Notes: generated by a model from the letters alone, not told the origin. 34,021 nucleotides of DNA from a bacterium (GCA_021734165.1 JAIPJL010000024.1:1-34021); one strand, 5' to 3'; positions 1 to 7,525 are shown, numbered from the stretch's first letter. Numbers and translations: made by a program.

Positions 1-4
1 AAAC

Positions 5-214
5 GGATTAAGCAGATATAAGACCTTTGAATAATTCGGAAGCGAAGCCTGTCATTCCCGCGTAGGCGGGAATCCAGACAAGCTAAGTACTTTATAATGC
101 TTATGTTATGGATTCCGGCTTCCGCCGGAATGACAGTATAACACAATATTTCAAAGGTCTCAGATATAATTGATTTTGGTACAAATCTGCATCTTCTGCT
201 ACATCTGCTTAATC
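5..214. repeat. Nested palindromic intergenic element
   Basis: Three inverted-repeat layers are nested. The outer arms are GATTAAGCAGAT at 6-17 and its complement at 203-214. The middle arms are AGACCTTTGAA at 21-31 and TTCAAAGGTCT at 150-160. The inner arms are GTCATTCCCGC...GGGAATCC at 51-75 and GGATTCCGGC...GGAATGAC at 110-134. The inner units are the widespread bacterial GTCATTCCCGC palindrome, each able to fold alone. The element occupies most of the gene-free left edge. It is non-coding as far as I can see. Confidence 0.75.
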
Positions 215-251
215 TGCTGTGAATATAGCAATTAATATGAAGGAGACAAAG

Positions 252-415
252 TTGCTAAATTCATTAACTTCGCGCAGTTAGAAATCCTCAAGCTGTTTAA
301 CCATGATTTGCCTGAGGATGATTGGAAAAAACTCCGTGAACTTATTACCGATTTTTTTGCAGCCAGATCGGTAGATGAAGCAAAGGAAGTTTATCTGGAG
401 GAAAAGGAAAAATGA
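252..415 (+). pseudogene. Frameshifted short antitoxin-like gene (copy 1)
   Basis: This matches the intact 53-residue gene at 1625-1786 over nearly its whole length, with a TTG start after an AAGGAG ribosome site at 240-245. About one base is missing near 270-275, so the TTG frame stops at 279-281. The remaining reading frame (LEILKLFNHDLPEDDW onward) runs to the TGA at 413-415, overlapping the next start by three bases. The intact relative begins NSLTSQQLEILKLF, which resembles the N-terminus of short antitoxin-like proteins often found next to PIN toxins (from memory). The two copies are roughly 85% identical by eye. Confidence 0.6.
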
Positions 416-627
416 CTGAGAAAGTTGCTAATGTAGTTGAACTTGTCAAAGAATTAGACGAGAAAGAAATTCTGGAATTAATCCGGCAGTTGATGAAAGA
501 CAACATACTCTTTGACGATTACGAAGATATTCAGGATACGATACTAATTGAAGCTCGCAGAAATGAACCGACAACTAAATTCTCGGATTTTCTCGAAGAG
601 TTGCGAAAAGAAGGAAGACCGGTTTGA
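412..627 (+). CDS. Putative antitoxin of a RelE/ParE-type module
   Basis: This is a 71-residue acidic helical protein, inferred to be the antitoxin of the toxin encoded immediately downstream. The inference rests on size, charge and a 4-base stop/start overlap at 624-627, which implies translational coupling. A weaker relative lies at 1783-1998, and both follow a copy of the same 53-residue gene, so they form one module type present twice. The family itself is not one I can name. The C-terminus FLEELRKEGR is shared with the second copy (FIEELRREGR). Its likely role is to neutralise the toxin and perhaps repress its own promoter. Confidence 0.6.
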   Translation: MTEKVANVVELVKELDEKEILELIRQLMKDNILFDDYEDIQDTILIEARRNEPTTKFSDFLEELRKEGRPV

Positions 628-878
628 GTTGGGAGTTGGAACTTTCTTCCAGTGCAAAACGGGAAATGCGTCGGTTATCAGATGAAATACTACTCAGAGT
701 AAGCAATAAATTACTCCAACTATCAGAAAATCCATTTCCACGAGGATTTAGAAAGCTCAAAGATGGAAATGGTTATAGGGTCAGAGTCGGTGATTGGCGT
801 ATTCTGTTTGATGTGTACAAAGCGGAACAAAAGATAATTATATTTTCGGTTGGTCATAGAAGTCAGGTCTATAAGTGA
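624..878 (+). CDS. RelE/ParE family toxin
   Basis: This 84-residue protein has the RelE/ParE fold signature: two N-terminal helices, then YRVRVGDWRILFDV and a final strand ending VGHRSQVYK. Members of this superfamily are mRNA interferases acting on ribosomes or gyrase poisons; which applies here cannot be told from sequence alone. It starts with TTG at 624 inside the stop codon of the upstream antitoxin, with GGAAG at 611-615 as a suitable ribosome site. Length is normal and the C-terminal conserved residues are present, so it looks intact. The second copy of the module (1995-2055) keeps only a remnant of this gene. Confidence 0.8.
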   Translation: MSWELELSSSAKREMRRLSDEILLRVSNKLLQLSENPFPRGFRKLKDGNGYRVRVGDWRILFDVYKAEQKIIIFSVGHRSQVYK

Positions 879-963
879 TAAAAATGCCGATGAATGATCA
901 TGTTCTTTTGTGCAATTTGGTAGTATTTCAAGTTTAAAAACAAGTAATTCCATTGAGTAACCA

Positions 964-1062
964 ATGATCGACAAAATACTACTTTCCATATTCCAGAGAT
1001 CGTTCAAGTCCAATACGGATGAGATGAGCATTTCTCTGATGAGAACAACACTATTTATTTAA
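964..1062 (+). pseudogene. Truncated copy of the 5' end of hydantoinase B
   Basis: From its ATG this segment matches the start of the hydantoinase B gene at 4627 for about 87 bases with roughly five to seven differences. It would encode a 32-residue peptide beginning MIDKILLSIFQRSFKS and stopping at 1060-1062. No similarity extends upstream of either ATG. About 3.6 kb of accessory genes lies between the two copies. It is almost certainly a non-functional relic of an insertion or allele exchange. Confidence 0.9.
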
Positions 1063-1102
1063 CATACAAGTGCGAGCTTAGTAAATGAAATGGAGATAAC
1101 TG

Positions 1103-1378
1103 ATGAATCTTACATGTCTTGTTAAAAAAGAAGAAAACCAATACGCATCGCTATGTGTGGAGTTAGATGTTGCATCATGCGGAACAACCGAAACAGAAGC
1201 GATAAACGGATTGAAAGATGCTATTGATACATACATTGAATATATGCGGGATGAAGGATATGGTGACGAAATCCTCCGTCCGGTGCCAATGGAGGAATTA
1301 AGGGATTTTCTCTTTACAGATCCACAGGTAAAAGAATATATATTAAAAGCAATACCATTGGACATGGAGTATGCCTAA
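1103..1378 (+). CDS. HicB-like antitoxin
   Basis: This 91-residue protein fits the HicB/UPF0150 partial RNase H-like fold: an N-terminal hairpin, a short GTTETEAINGLKDAIDTY helix typical of HicB, and a variable C-terminal tail. HicB proteins bind and block HicA mRNA interferases and often repress their own operon. GGAG at 1090-1093 precedes the ATG. The last bases overlap the start of the HicA-like gene by 8 bases, the usual coupled arrangement, although hicB comes first here rather than second. The gene follows the truncated hydantoinase B copy closely. Confidence 0.75.
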   Translation: MNLTCLVKKEENQYASLCVELDVASCGTTETEAINGLKDAIDTYIEYMRDEGYGDEILRPVPMEELRDFLFTDPQVKEYILKAIPLDMEYA

Positions 1379-1604
1379 AAACCTGTCCAGCCGGGATATT
1401 GCTATAATTCTCACAGAGCTTGGGATATACTTTAAACGACACGGTAAAGAAGATGTGTTTACAGGTGAAAACAAAGGTAAGATGCGTGTTGTGATTGTCC
1501 CCAGGAATAAAAGTAACATACCCTCTGGTACATTAAGCTCAATTTGGCGACAGGCAGGCATATCAAAGGCTGAAGCTGATGAAGTTTGGGATAGAATCAA
1601 ATAA
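1371..1604 (+). CDS. HicA-like mRNA interferase toxin
   Basis: This 77-residue protein belongs to the YcfA/HicA family, double-stranded RNA-binding-like toxins that cleave mRNA. The histidine in the first strand (KRHGKEDVF) is in the position of the catalytic HicA histidine, and the C-terminal part PSGTLSSIWRQAGIS matches the conserved 'P.GTL.sIlrqaGi' segment. It overlaps the HicB-like gene by 8 bases. The residues after the catalytic His differ from the common GSHH pattern, so activity is not certain. No truncation is visible. Confidence 0.75.
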   Translation: MPKNLSSRDIAIILTELGIYFKRHGKEDVFTGENKGKMRVVIVPRNKSNIPSGTLSSIWRQAGISKAEADEVWDRIK

Positions 1605-1624
1605 ATCAAGTGGAGATTAAGTCG

Positions 1625-1786
1625 TTGAATTCATTAACATCGCAGCAGTTAGAAATCCTCAAGCTGTTTAACTATGACATGCCTGAGGAGGAATGGAGAA
1701 AGCTCCGCGAACTGATTTCCGATTTTTTTGCAGCCAGATCGGTAGATGAAGCAAAGGAAGTGTATATGGAGGAAAAGGAAAAATGA
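1625..1786 (+). CDS. Short antitoxin-like protein (intact copy)
   Basis: This 53-residue protein starts with TTG at 1625, preceded by GGAG about 10 bases upstream; an in-frame GTG at 1610 is possible but lacks a ribosome site. The N-terminus NSLTSQQLEILKLF and the helical FFAARSVDEAKEVY segment resemble short antitoxin-like proteins paired with PIN toxins in other bacteria. The stop overlaps the next start by 4 bases (1783-1786). The same coupled arrangement, with a frameshift, lies at 252-415. No experimentally known function is implied. Confidence 0.55.
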   Translation: MNSLTSQQLEILKLFNYDMPEEEWRKLRELISDFFAARSVDEAKEVYMEEKEK

Positions 1787-1998
1787 CTAAAAATGTTACA
1801 AACGTGATCGAACTTGTTAAAAAATTAGACGGAGATGAAAGACAGGAATTAATCAACCAGTTGGTTAAGAACGATCTTCTTAATGATATAGTCGAAGATG
1901 TTGAGGATTTATTACTTTACATCTCAAGACGTGATGAACCTGCTGAAGATTTCATGGAGTTCATTGAAGAGTTACGGCGTGAAGGCAGGCAGGTTTGA
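1783..1998 (+). CDS. Orphan antitoxin-like protein (copy 2)
   Basis: This 71-residue acidic protein is paralogous to the one at 412-627: same length, same TNVIELVKKLDGDE-type opening and the same FIEELRREGR ending, but clearly diverged in the middle. In the first module this gene is followed by an intact RelE/ParE toxin. Here the toxin is reduced to a remnant at 1995-2055, so this looks like an orphan antitoxin. Retention of an antitoxin after toxin loss can protect against incoming homologous modules; that role is inference only. Confidence 0.6.
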   Translation: MTKNVTNVIELVKKLDGDERQELINQLVKNDLLNDIVEDVEDLLLYISRRDEPAEDFMEFIEELRREGRQV

Positions 1999-2055
1999 AC
2001 TCGCAACCCAAACAAAGCATCAAAGAGAACTGAAAGAGAAATTGTCAAGATTATA
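1995..2055 (+). pseudogene. Remnant of RelE/ParE toxin start
   Basis: The TTG that would start the toxin overlaps the preceding stop exactly as at 624, but that frame stops after 12 codons. In the alternate frame FELATQTKHQRELKEK resembles the N-terminal WELELSSSAKREMRRL of the intact toxin. The sequence ends in TAA directly before the methyltransferase start. I read it as a frameshifted and truncated toxin gene of about 20 codons. Confidence 0.5.
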
Positions 2056-3469
2056 ATGGAAGATTCAATTCATATCGCTGAACATGCACGACGAACGATA
2101 AATCACGCAATTCATAGCGAAAAACTTTCAGAGATTGGACAATTCCTGACGCCCGTTTCTATTGCAAAATTCATGGCGTCGCTTTTTTTGGAAAACGTTG
2201 AAAATGCAAGGATTCTTGATGCGGGAGCTGGAGGAGGAATATTATTAGCTTCTCTTGTAAAATCACTATGTTTTCGCTCCTTTAAGCCAAAAACAATCGA
2301 GATTGTTGCGGTTGAGAATGATAAACATGTATTGCAATACTTGAACAATACTATTGATTCATGTCGATTTGAATGTGAACAAAACGAGATCGGTTTTAGG
2401 GCAACTGTTTTAAATGAAGATTTTATTTCCGCATCATTGTTACAATTAGATGATGGACTTTTTGCTCCTCAGAAGAAGCGATTTACACATGCTATTCTGA
2501 ATCCACCGTACAAAAAAATAAACAGTAACTCAAAAACCCGGAAATTACTTAGCACTGCCGGGATGGAAACAACAAATCTGTACGCAGCATTCGTTTGGCT
2601 TGCAATAAAGCTGTTGGAACCGCATGGTGAAATAGTAGCTATTACACCACGTAGTTTCTGTAATGGTCCATATTTCCTGAATTTCAGAAAAGATATCCTT
2701 GATCTCACAAGTTTAACGTGTTCAAGTTTCAGTTTCTGATGGTCCGGATTTCCAAAAAATTATAACGCGTAATGTACCTTTTAATAATATAGTATCTCCA
2801 GATGATTCTGATGCTTTTATTCATATTATTTCCAACGACTACGATGACCTGACCATAGAGAATATGGGAAAATTTAAAAATACTTTAGCTGATCTTGATT
2901 TGGACGTTTCAACCGGTCGTGTCGTGGATTTTCGCGCTCGTGAACATTTAAGACTTGAACCTGATGTAGGTTCATCACCTTTAATCTATCCTTGTCATTT
3001 TGATAATGGATTTGTGAAATGGCCATTATTAAATGGAAAGAAACCTAATGCGATTGCGATGTCCACTGAGACACGGGATTTAATGGTTGCATCCGGATAC
3101 TACGTACTGACTAAGCGTTTTTCGTCGAAGGAAGAACGACGGCGTATAGTATCGGTGATTTATGACCCGCAAAGAATCAAAGCAACTTCTGTGGGTTTTG
3201 AAAATCACTTAAACTATTTCCACGCGAATGGCAATGGTATAACTCCGGACTTGGCTAAAGGACTAGCGCTTTATTTAAATTCAACTCTTTTTGATAAATA
3301 TTTCAGGTTGTTTAGCGGTCATACTCAGGTCAATGCAACAGATCTACGAAAGATGCATTATCCAACACGTCAACAACTTATTCGATTAGGAAAGCATGTT
3401 AATACGACTATGCCTGATCAAGAAACGATAGATTCAATTATTGAAAGCAAATGTATTAAAGATGAATGA
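2056..3469 (+). pseudogene. Eco57I-type DNA adenine methyltransferase, broken by internal deletion
   Basis: The N-terminal piece (2056-2739) carries SAM-binding motif I, DAGAGGG, near residue 54 and the adenine-methyltransferase motif NPPY near residue 148. Its frame is lost after residue 213. The rest continues in another frame from about 2707: VSDGPDF, then STGRVVDFRARE, LIYPCHFDNGFVKWP and the target-recognition-like region, ending at 3469. The conserved stretch normally joining 'FRKD' to the 'SDGP' region (about 35-40 residues from memory of the family) is missing, so the junction near 2705 looks like a deletion with frameshift. A restarted C-terminal protein from 2864 would lack the catalytic motifs. 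Methylation activity is therefore unlikely. Confidence 0.75.
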
Positions 3470-4025
3470 AAAGAAAAAAATAGACAATGAATGGCTACAA
3501 GTGACAATTGAAAAGACAGCTCTAGATTCATTAAGAAAAGCTGCATACTTCACAGGGCTTCTCTCAGAAGATCAGATGAATTGGAAGTGGATCGTGCTAT
3601 CTCTCTATGACTCACTATACGCTTTTGCTATAGCTGCACTTTCAGGAGGAGATTATGATCGAGTCACTTATAAGACAAAGGAGGGCGCAACAAAGTTGAT
3701 AAACTTCGATGAAGCGATCAAAAGGTGTTGCAATCCCAAACGTATGCATATGTATATCAATAGCTCTACGATGGTTCTATCTGAGGAAGATACACATGCT
3801 AAAAGAAAATTGAAAAATTTACGAAATGACTTTATTCATTTTATACCGAAAACATGGTTTATTGAGAAAGAAGGTCTCACTGACATGAGCAGAAAAGTAG
3901 TAGAGCAAATCAAGTTCCTAAGTCTCAACTCAGGTAATATTTTCCTTCTCGATGAGGTCCAAAGGAAGGAAATAAATAAACTTATAATCGAGATCCTTGA
4001 TAATCTCGATTATCAAAGAAAATAG
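3462..4025 (+). CDS. HEPN-like protein next to the broken methyltransferase
   Basis: This 187-residue protein starts at ATG 3462 and overlaps the methyltransferase stop by 8 bases; the in-frame TTG at 3441 is less likely. It is all-helical in appearance, and residues 121-126 read RNDFIH, the R-x4-H pattern of HEPN ribonucleases, followed by FIPKTW. Proteins of this type ('WKW...LRNDFIHF.P..W') recur in bacteria as hypothetical proteins. HEPN nucleases commonly act in toxin-antitoxin and antiphage systems, so a defence role beside a methyltransferase is plausible. The assignment rests on one motif and the helical pattern, without a database search. Confidence 0.5.
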   Translation: MNEKKKIDNEWLQVTIEKTALDSLRKAAYFTGLLSEDQMNWKWIVLSLYDSLYAFAIAALSGGDYDRVTYKTKEGATKLINFDEAIKRCCNPKRMHMYINSSTMVLSEEDTHAKRKLKNLRNDFIHFIPKTWFIEKEGLTDMSRKVVEQIKFLSLNSGNIFLLDEVQRKEINKLIIEILDNLDYQRK

Positions 4026-4032
4026 GTTCAAA

Positions 4033-4569
4033 ATGAGAGAAATACTTTTTCTTATAGTAATTACTATTTTTTGCGGTTCTGCATCGGGAAATCCGACTCA
4101 GTCATCGATGACCTTAGGAGATGTAGAACTTAGGTTGGGGAGTCCAAAGGGAGAGGTCATTAGCGCAATGGAACGTCTCTATAAGTTGACTCAAGCCAGC
4201 GATACAAGCTATTCCGTGCTCAGAGGTTCATACGGAAACTACAACTCAATTGGTACCGTATGGTTTGACAAACATGGTCGATTAGTCAAGGTGAATAAAC
4301 AATGGAATGAAAGCTCAAATTATGAGGCACGAGAAATTGCAAAATCACTTTTCGCTTTGATCAGCAAAGCTGCTCCTGACGGAGATAAACCTTGTGTTCC
4401 TGTGACCTATCAATATACGTTTCCTAGTCCAGATTCTGATGACCTTTGCACTTGTAGAACGCTTAATTTTGTATTTTCCGATCGAGTTGTAAGCATATCT
4501 ATTGTGGATGGAAGTGATGATGTCGTAAGCAATGTGACAGTAACAGAGGAAATTAAGGTTACTCCATAG
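4033..4569 (+). CDS. Secreted or periplasmic protein of unknown function
   Basis: From ATG 4033 the 178-residue protein begins MREILFLIVITIFCGSASG, a typical signal peptide with a probable cleavage after SASG. The mature part is rich in beta-strand-like segments and has three cysteines close together (CVPVT...LCTCR), which could bind metal or form disulfides. I do not recognise the family. It lies 7 bases after the HEPN-like gene and 57 bases before hydantoinase B. Base composition is AT-rich like the neighbouring accessory genes rather than like the metabolic genes. Confidence 0.65.
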   Translation: MREILFLIVITIFCGSASGNPTQSSMTLGDVELRLGSPKGEVISAMERLYKLTQASDTSYSVLRGSYGNYNSIGTVWFDKHGRLVKVNKQWNESSNYEAREIAKSLFALISKAAPDGDKPCVPVTYQYTFPSPDSDDLCTCRTLNFVFSDRVVSISIVDGSDDVVSNVTVTEEIKVTP

Positions 4570-4626
4570 TATTTTGATTCAGCGGATAACTAATATATTC
4601 TTTTTTTATACTTCAGTAGGAAGAAG

Positions 4627-6297
4627 ATGATCGACAAAATACTACTTTCCATATTCCAGAGATCGTTCAAATCCATTACGGATGAGATGAGCATTTCTCT
4701 GACGAAAACCACCCGTTCGCCTATCCTTTGTGAGGCGAAGGATTTCGTGACGGGTTTGTACGACGCGCACGGTCAGATGCTCGAGCAGACCGAGAATCTG
4801 CCGATCCTGTCGTTCTCGCTGGGACCGGTCTGTAAGGTAATCATCGAGCAGTACGGCGATGACATTCATCCGGGTGACGTGGTGATTCATAACGACGTAT
4901 TCTCGATGGGCAACCAAAATAACGACGTCGGTATTTTCAAGCCTATCTTTCACGAAAACAAACTCATAGGATGGGCGGCTGCCAAGGGTCATCAGGCGGA
5001 TATCGGCGGCGCGGTACAGGGAGGTTATAATCCCAACGCTACCGAAGTCTGGCAGGAAGCTCTGCGCATCCCGGCGGTTAAGCTGTTCGAAAAAGGCAAA
5101 CTCCGCAAAGACGTCTGGAATCTGATCTTCGCTAATATTCGGCTGCAAATGGTCGAAGAAGACATCAAAGCTCAGATCGGAGCCTGCACACTCGGCGAGA
5201 GACGACTCCAGGCGTTGGTCGGAAAGTATGGCGTCGACTGCTTTGAGGAACACAAGCAGGAACTGTTCAACTCAACCGAAACCATGATGAAGAAGGAGAT
5301 CGAGAGCATTCCCAACGGTGTTTACGAAGGCGAGAGCAACGTTTACTACGATGGCAAGCATCCGGGTTCTGTCTTTACCGTTAGCGCTAAGATTACGGTT
5401 GAGGATGATGAGATAACCTTTGACTTCTCCTCTACTTCACCGCAGACCAACGGATTTGTCAACGGTACATATACTTCGACTTGCTCGGCTATAACGCTGA
5501 CGTTCCTGCAGATGGTCAATCCCAATATCCCGCACAACGAGGGCATGATCAAGCCGTTGAAATACATCGTCCCGGAAGGCACGATCCTGAACGCATCATA
5601 TCCGAAGGCGACAACTTTCGGCAATCATCTCTGTCCCCAGGTTGCGGACTCGATCTTCAAAGCGCTGTCACCCGCCATCCCTGACCGGGTAACTGCGGGT
5701 TGGAATCATCTGCTCTGCTCGTTGTTCACAGGGATCCACCCCCGTACCGGACGCAAGTATGTCGATATCTGTTTCCTCGGTTTGAAAGGCGGTTCCGGCG
5801 CGTTGAAGGGTGATGACGGTTACGATCATATAGGGATGATCGACGCTTCCGGTGGCGTTCTTGATCAGGATTATGAAATGTATGAACAGCAGACGCCGCA
5901 CAGAATAATCAAGCATGAATACCTGATCGATTCGGCAGGCGCAGGCAAATGGCGCGGTGGGCTGGGTGTAAAGACAGAAATCCGCATCGGAGAGGATGAT
6001 ACGACAATGGTGGTCTTCGGTGACGGCGACCACGTTCCGCCCTACGGCTTATTCGGAGGCAGGGACAGCATCACGAACAGCATCTCACTCGAATATCCCG
6101 ACGGCACTGAGCATATCCCTATGAGCAAAGACCTGCTCGAAGGCATCCCCGCAGGAACAATCTATCACCAGGTCGCATCCGGTGGCGGAGGCTACGGTGA
6201 TCCTAAGGAAAGAAATAAAGACAAAGTGATGATGGATGTGAAGAATGGCGTAGTGTCGGAGGGGAAGGCTAGAATGGATTACAAAGTTGAGATTTAA
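4627..6297 (+). CDS. hyuB: Hydantoinase B/oxoprolinase family protein
   Basis: This 556-residue protein belongs to the HyuB family, whose members form complexes with HyuA to carry out ATP-dependent hydrolysis of cyclic amides or carboxylation of ketones (acetone and acetophenone carboxylases). Family motifs are clear: HNDVFSMGNQNNDVGIFKP near residue 88, KGHQADIGG near 120, GAGKWRGGLGVKTE near 438 and the C-terminal GGGGYGDPKER. Length is normal. AGGAAG precedes the ATG. No HyuA partner is present in the window; it may lie left of position 1, displaced by the accessory block. A truncated copy of this gene's first 87 bases lies at 964. The substrate cannot be told from sequence. Confidence 0.9.
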   Translation: MIDKILLSIFQRSFKSITDEMSISLTKTTRSPILCEAKDFVTGLYDAHGQMLEQTENLPILSFSLGPVCKVIIEQYGDDIHPGDVVIHNDVFSMGNQNNDVGIFKPIFHENKLIGWAAAKGHQADIGGAVQGGYNPNATEVWQEALRIPAVKLFEKGKLRKDVWNLIFANIRLQMVEEDIKAQIGACTLGERRLQALVGKYGVDCFEEHKQELFNSTETMMKKEIESIPNGVYEGESNVYYDGKHPGSVFTVSAKITVEDDEITFDFSSTSPQTNGFVNGTYTSTCSAITLTFLQMVNPNIPHNEGMIKPLKYIVPEGTILNASYPKATTFGNHLCPQVADSIFKALSPAIPDRVTAGWNHLLCSLFTGIHPRTGRKYVDICFLGLKGGSGALKGDDGYDHIGMIDASGGVLDQDYEMYEQQTPHRIIKHEYLIDSAGAGKWRGGLGVKTEIRIGEDDTTMVVFGDGDHVPPYGLFGGRDSITNSISLEYPDGTEHIPMSKDLLEGIPAGTIYHQVASGGGGYGDPKERNKDKVMMDVKNGVVSEGKARMDYKVEI

Positions 6298-6300
6298 TAA

Positions 6301-6498
6301 ATGCCAAGAAAATTAAAAGAATTAATAAAGGAACTTGAGACAGTTGGCTTTACTAATAGAGGAGGCAAAGGAAATCACAGAAACTTTGTTCATCCAAATG
6401 TTACAAAACCAATTACGATATCAGGAAAGATTAGTGACGATGCTAAACATTATCAAGAGAAAGCAGTTCAACTTGCCATAAAGGAGGCGCTAAAATGA
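6301..6498 (+). CDS. hicA: HicA-family mRNA interferase toxin
   Basis: This 65-residue protein is a typical short HicA: MPRKLKELIKELE, then the catalytic-histidine segment GGKGNHRNFVHP and KPITISGK. It starts 3 bases after the hydantoinase B stop and overlaps the downstream HicB-like gene by 4 bases. The conserved His lies at residue 27. HicA toxins cleave mRNA until bound by HicB. The gene looks intact. Confidence 0.85.
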   Translation: MPRKLKELIKELETVGFTNRGGKGNHRNFVHPNVTKPITISGKISDDAKHYQEKAVQLAIKEALK

Positions 6499-6734
6499 GT
6501 AAAATGACCAAATTTATTAAACTTGTCGAATGGTCGGAAGAGGATCAGTGTTATATAGGGAGCTGTCCTGAGTTGTTTTATGGTGGTTGTCATGGTGACT
6601 GTGAATCCAAAGTGTTTACAGAGCTTTGCAGGATCATTGAAGAAACAATCCTATTATATGAGCAGGATGGAAAAGCTTTGCCTGAGCCACTATCCGGCAG
6701 GGAGTTTGTTAACGCGCTCCAGGGAGTTGTCTAA
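6495..6734 (+). CDS. hicB: HicB-family antitoxin
   Basis: This 79-residue protein has the HicB fold: FIKLVEWSEEDQCYIGSCPEL as the first strands and a FTELCRIIEETILLYEQDG helix. It overlaps the HicA stop by 4 bases, the standard hicA-hicB order. GGAGG at 6482-6486 is the ribosome site. The C-terminal LSGREFVNAL looks like the short DNA-binding or tail region found in many HicB proteins. It should neutralise the upstream toxin. Confidence 0.85.
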   Translation: MSKMTKFIKLVEWSEEDQCYIGSCPELFYGGCHGDCESKVFTELCRIIEETILLYEQDGKALPEPLSGREFVNALQGVV

Positions 6735-6756
6735 GACTTTGTGAAGATTGAAATTT

Positions 6757-6806
6757 GAACATGTAAGGATTTCTTACAAGTTCAATCAGAAGGAAATCAC
6801 AGAATG
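6757..6806 (+). pseudogene. Internal fragment of a RhuM-type gene
   Basis: In the frame beginning ACATGTAAG this stretch encodes TCKDFLQVQSEGNHR, the conserved 'T.KDFLQVQ.EGNR' segment of RhuM-family virulence proteins. Bases 6762-6786 are identical to 7332-7356 in the other RhuM fragment, but here the downstream residues SEGNHR are kept while the N-terminal part is missing. No longer reading frame surrounds it. The 3' end abuts the DUF2442 gene. Confidence 0.6.
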
Positions 6807-7103
6807 AACACTTTAGTCAGTAAACCGTTAGCAATCAATCTCCATTTTAATGACGATACTATGTGGCTGGAACTTGCTGATGGAAGGCAATTGGGAGTAC
6901 CTTTAGCATATTTCCCGCGTTTACTAAATGCTGCTCCTGAACAAAGAGAAGAGTATTCTATTAGCGGAGGTGGAACCGGTCTTCATTGGAACAAACTCGA
7001 TGAGGATATCCTGGTGGAAAATTTGCTGCTCGGTATTGGTGATGTTCAGACTAGATCATTAAAAGCTGAAGCAGAGAAAGTAACTCCACGAATGTTGAAT
7101 TGA
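6804..7103 (+). CDS. DUF2442 protein
   Basis: This 99-residue protein matches DUF2442: the strand-rich FNDDTMWLELADGRQLGVPLAYFPRLLNA followed by the helix and the ISGGGTGLHWNKLDEDI segment that defines the family. DUF2442 proteins are usually encoded with a DUF4160 partner as putative toxin-antitoxin pairs; no DUF4160 partner is seen here. The C-terminal 20 residues are variable. AGAAGGAAAT at 6788-6797 provides the ribosome site, and that site lies inside the RhuM remnant. Confidence 0.8.
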   Translation: MNTLVSKPLAINLHFNDDTMWLELADGRQLGVPLAYFPRLLNAAPEQREEYSISGGGTGLHWNKLDEDILVENLLLGIGDVQTRSLKAEAEKVTPRMLN

Positions 7104-7121
7104 TGTGCGGATTTTAGGATA

Positions 7122-7357
7122 ATGACAAACAAGCTATCGTCCAAGCTAAAATCAGATATACTGATTTACCAGACTGAAAGCGGTAAAACAAAGATCGAGG
7201 TACGCCTTGAGAATGAGACTGTCTGGCTAACACAGAAGTCGATGGCGGATCTGTTTCAGACAACACCTCAGAATATAACCCTACATTTAAAGAATGTTTA
7301 TTCTGAAGGCGAGTTAGAAGAGGTTCCAACTTGTAAGGATTTCTTACAAGTTCAATA
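7122..7357 (+). pseudogene. Truncated RhuM-family gene (N-terminal part)
   Basis: About 78 codons match the N-terminus of RhuM/virulence-type proteins: YQTESGKTKIEVRLENETVW followed by LTQKSMADLFQTTPQNITLH and VPTCKDFLQVQ. Full-length members are more than 300 residues, from memory. After VQ the frame enters unrelated sequence that is the direct repeat described at 7371, ending at 7430. RhuM proteins are often linked to toxin or defence loci, but this fragment should not function. The segment 7329-7353 forms a perfect 10-base inverted repeat around GATTT. Confidence 0.75.
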
Positions 7358-7370
7358 TGATAGTTTTCAA

Positions 7371-7493
7371 ACAAACACAAAGCACTCAAAGTCCACAAAG
7401 CAAAAAAATCTTTGTGTTCTTTGTGTTTAAAAATCGCAACTAAAAACTGATTAAATAAACAAAACCATGAACTTCGAACTAAACGATATACAT
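7371..7493 (+). repeat. Left copy of a long direct repeat (partner at 7795-7925)
   Basis: The two copies share a palindrome of ACAAAG/CTTTGTG words, the AT-rich leader AAAATCGCAACTAAAAACTG and the first eight codons of the acyl-CoA dehydrogenase. The right copy has one extra TTCTTTGTGT unit. By eye there are fewer than ten other differences in about 120 bases. The interval between the copies contains only the DUF433 gene. The right copy leads directly into the intact acyl-CoA dehydrogenase. Confidence 0.9.
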
Positions 7494-7508
7494 CAACATG
7501 AGTTATAA
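7467..7508 (+). pseudogene. Truncated copy of the 5' end of the acyl-CoA dehydrogenase
   Basis: The peptide MNFELNDIHQHEL ends at TAA 7506-7508. Its first seven residues equal the start of the intact enzyme at 7900 and the eighth differs (I for V). The two nucleotide differences in those seven codons are synonymous. It is the distal part of the direct repeat at 7371. Confidence 0.85.
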
Positions 7509-7525
7509 AAAAAGAGAAGATATAA

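Noticed and set aside
2864-3469. Independent 201-residue gene
   Set aside because: Its content is the C-terminal part of the adenine methyltransferase begun at 2056; homology continues upstream of 2864 in the same frame.
4642-5253. A 203-residue reading frame on the minus strand
   Set aside because: It lies wholly inside hydantoinase B, has no recognisable motif and is a shadow of the strong + strand gene.
5668-6033. Minus-strand frame inside hydantoinase B
   Set aside because: No family pattern or ribosome site; explained by codon bias of the overlapping gene.
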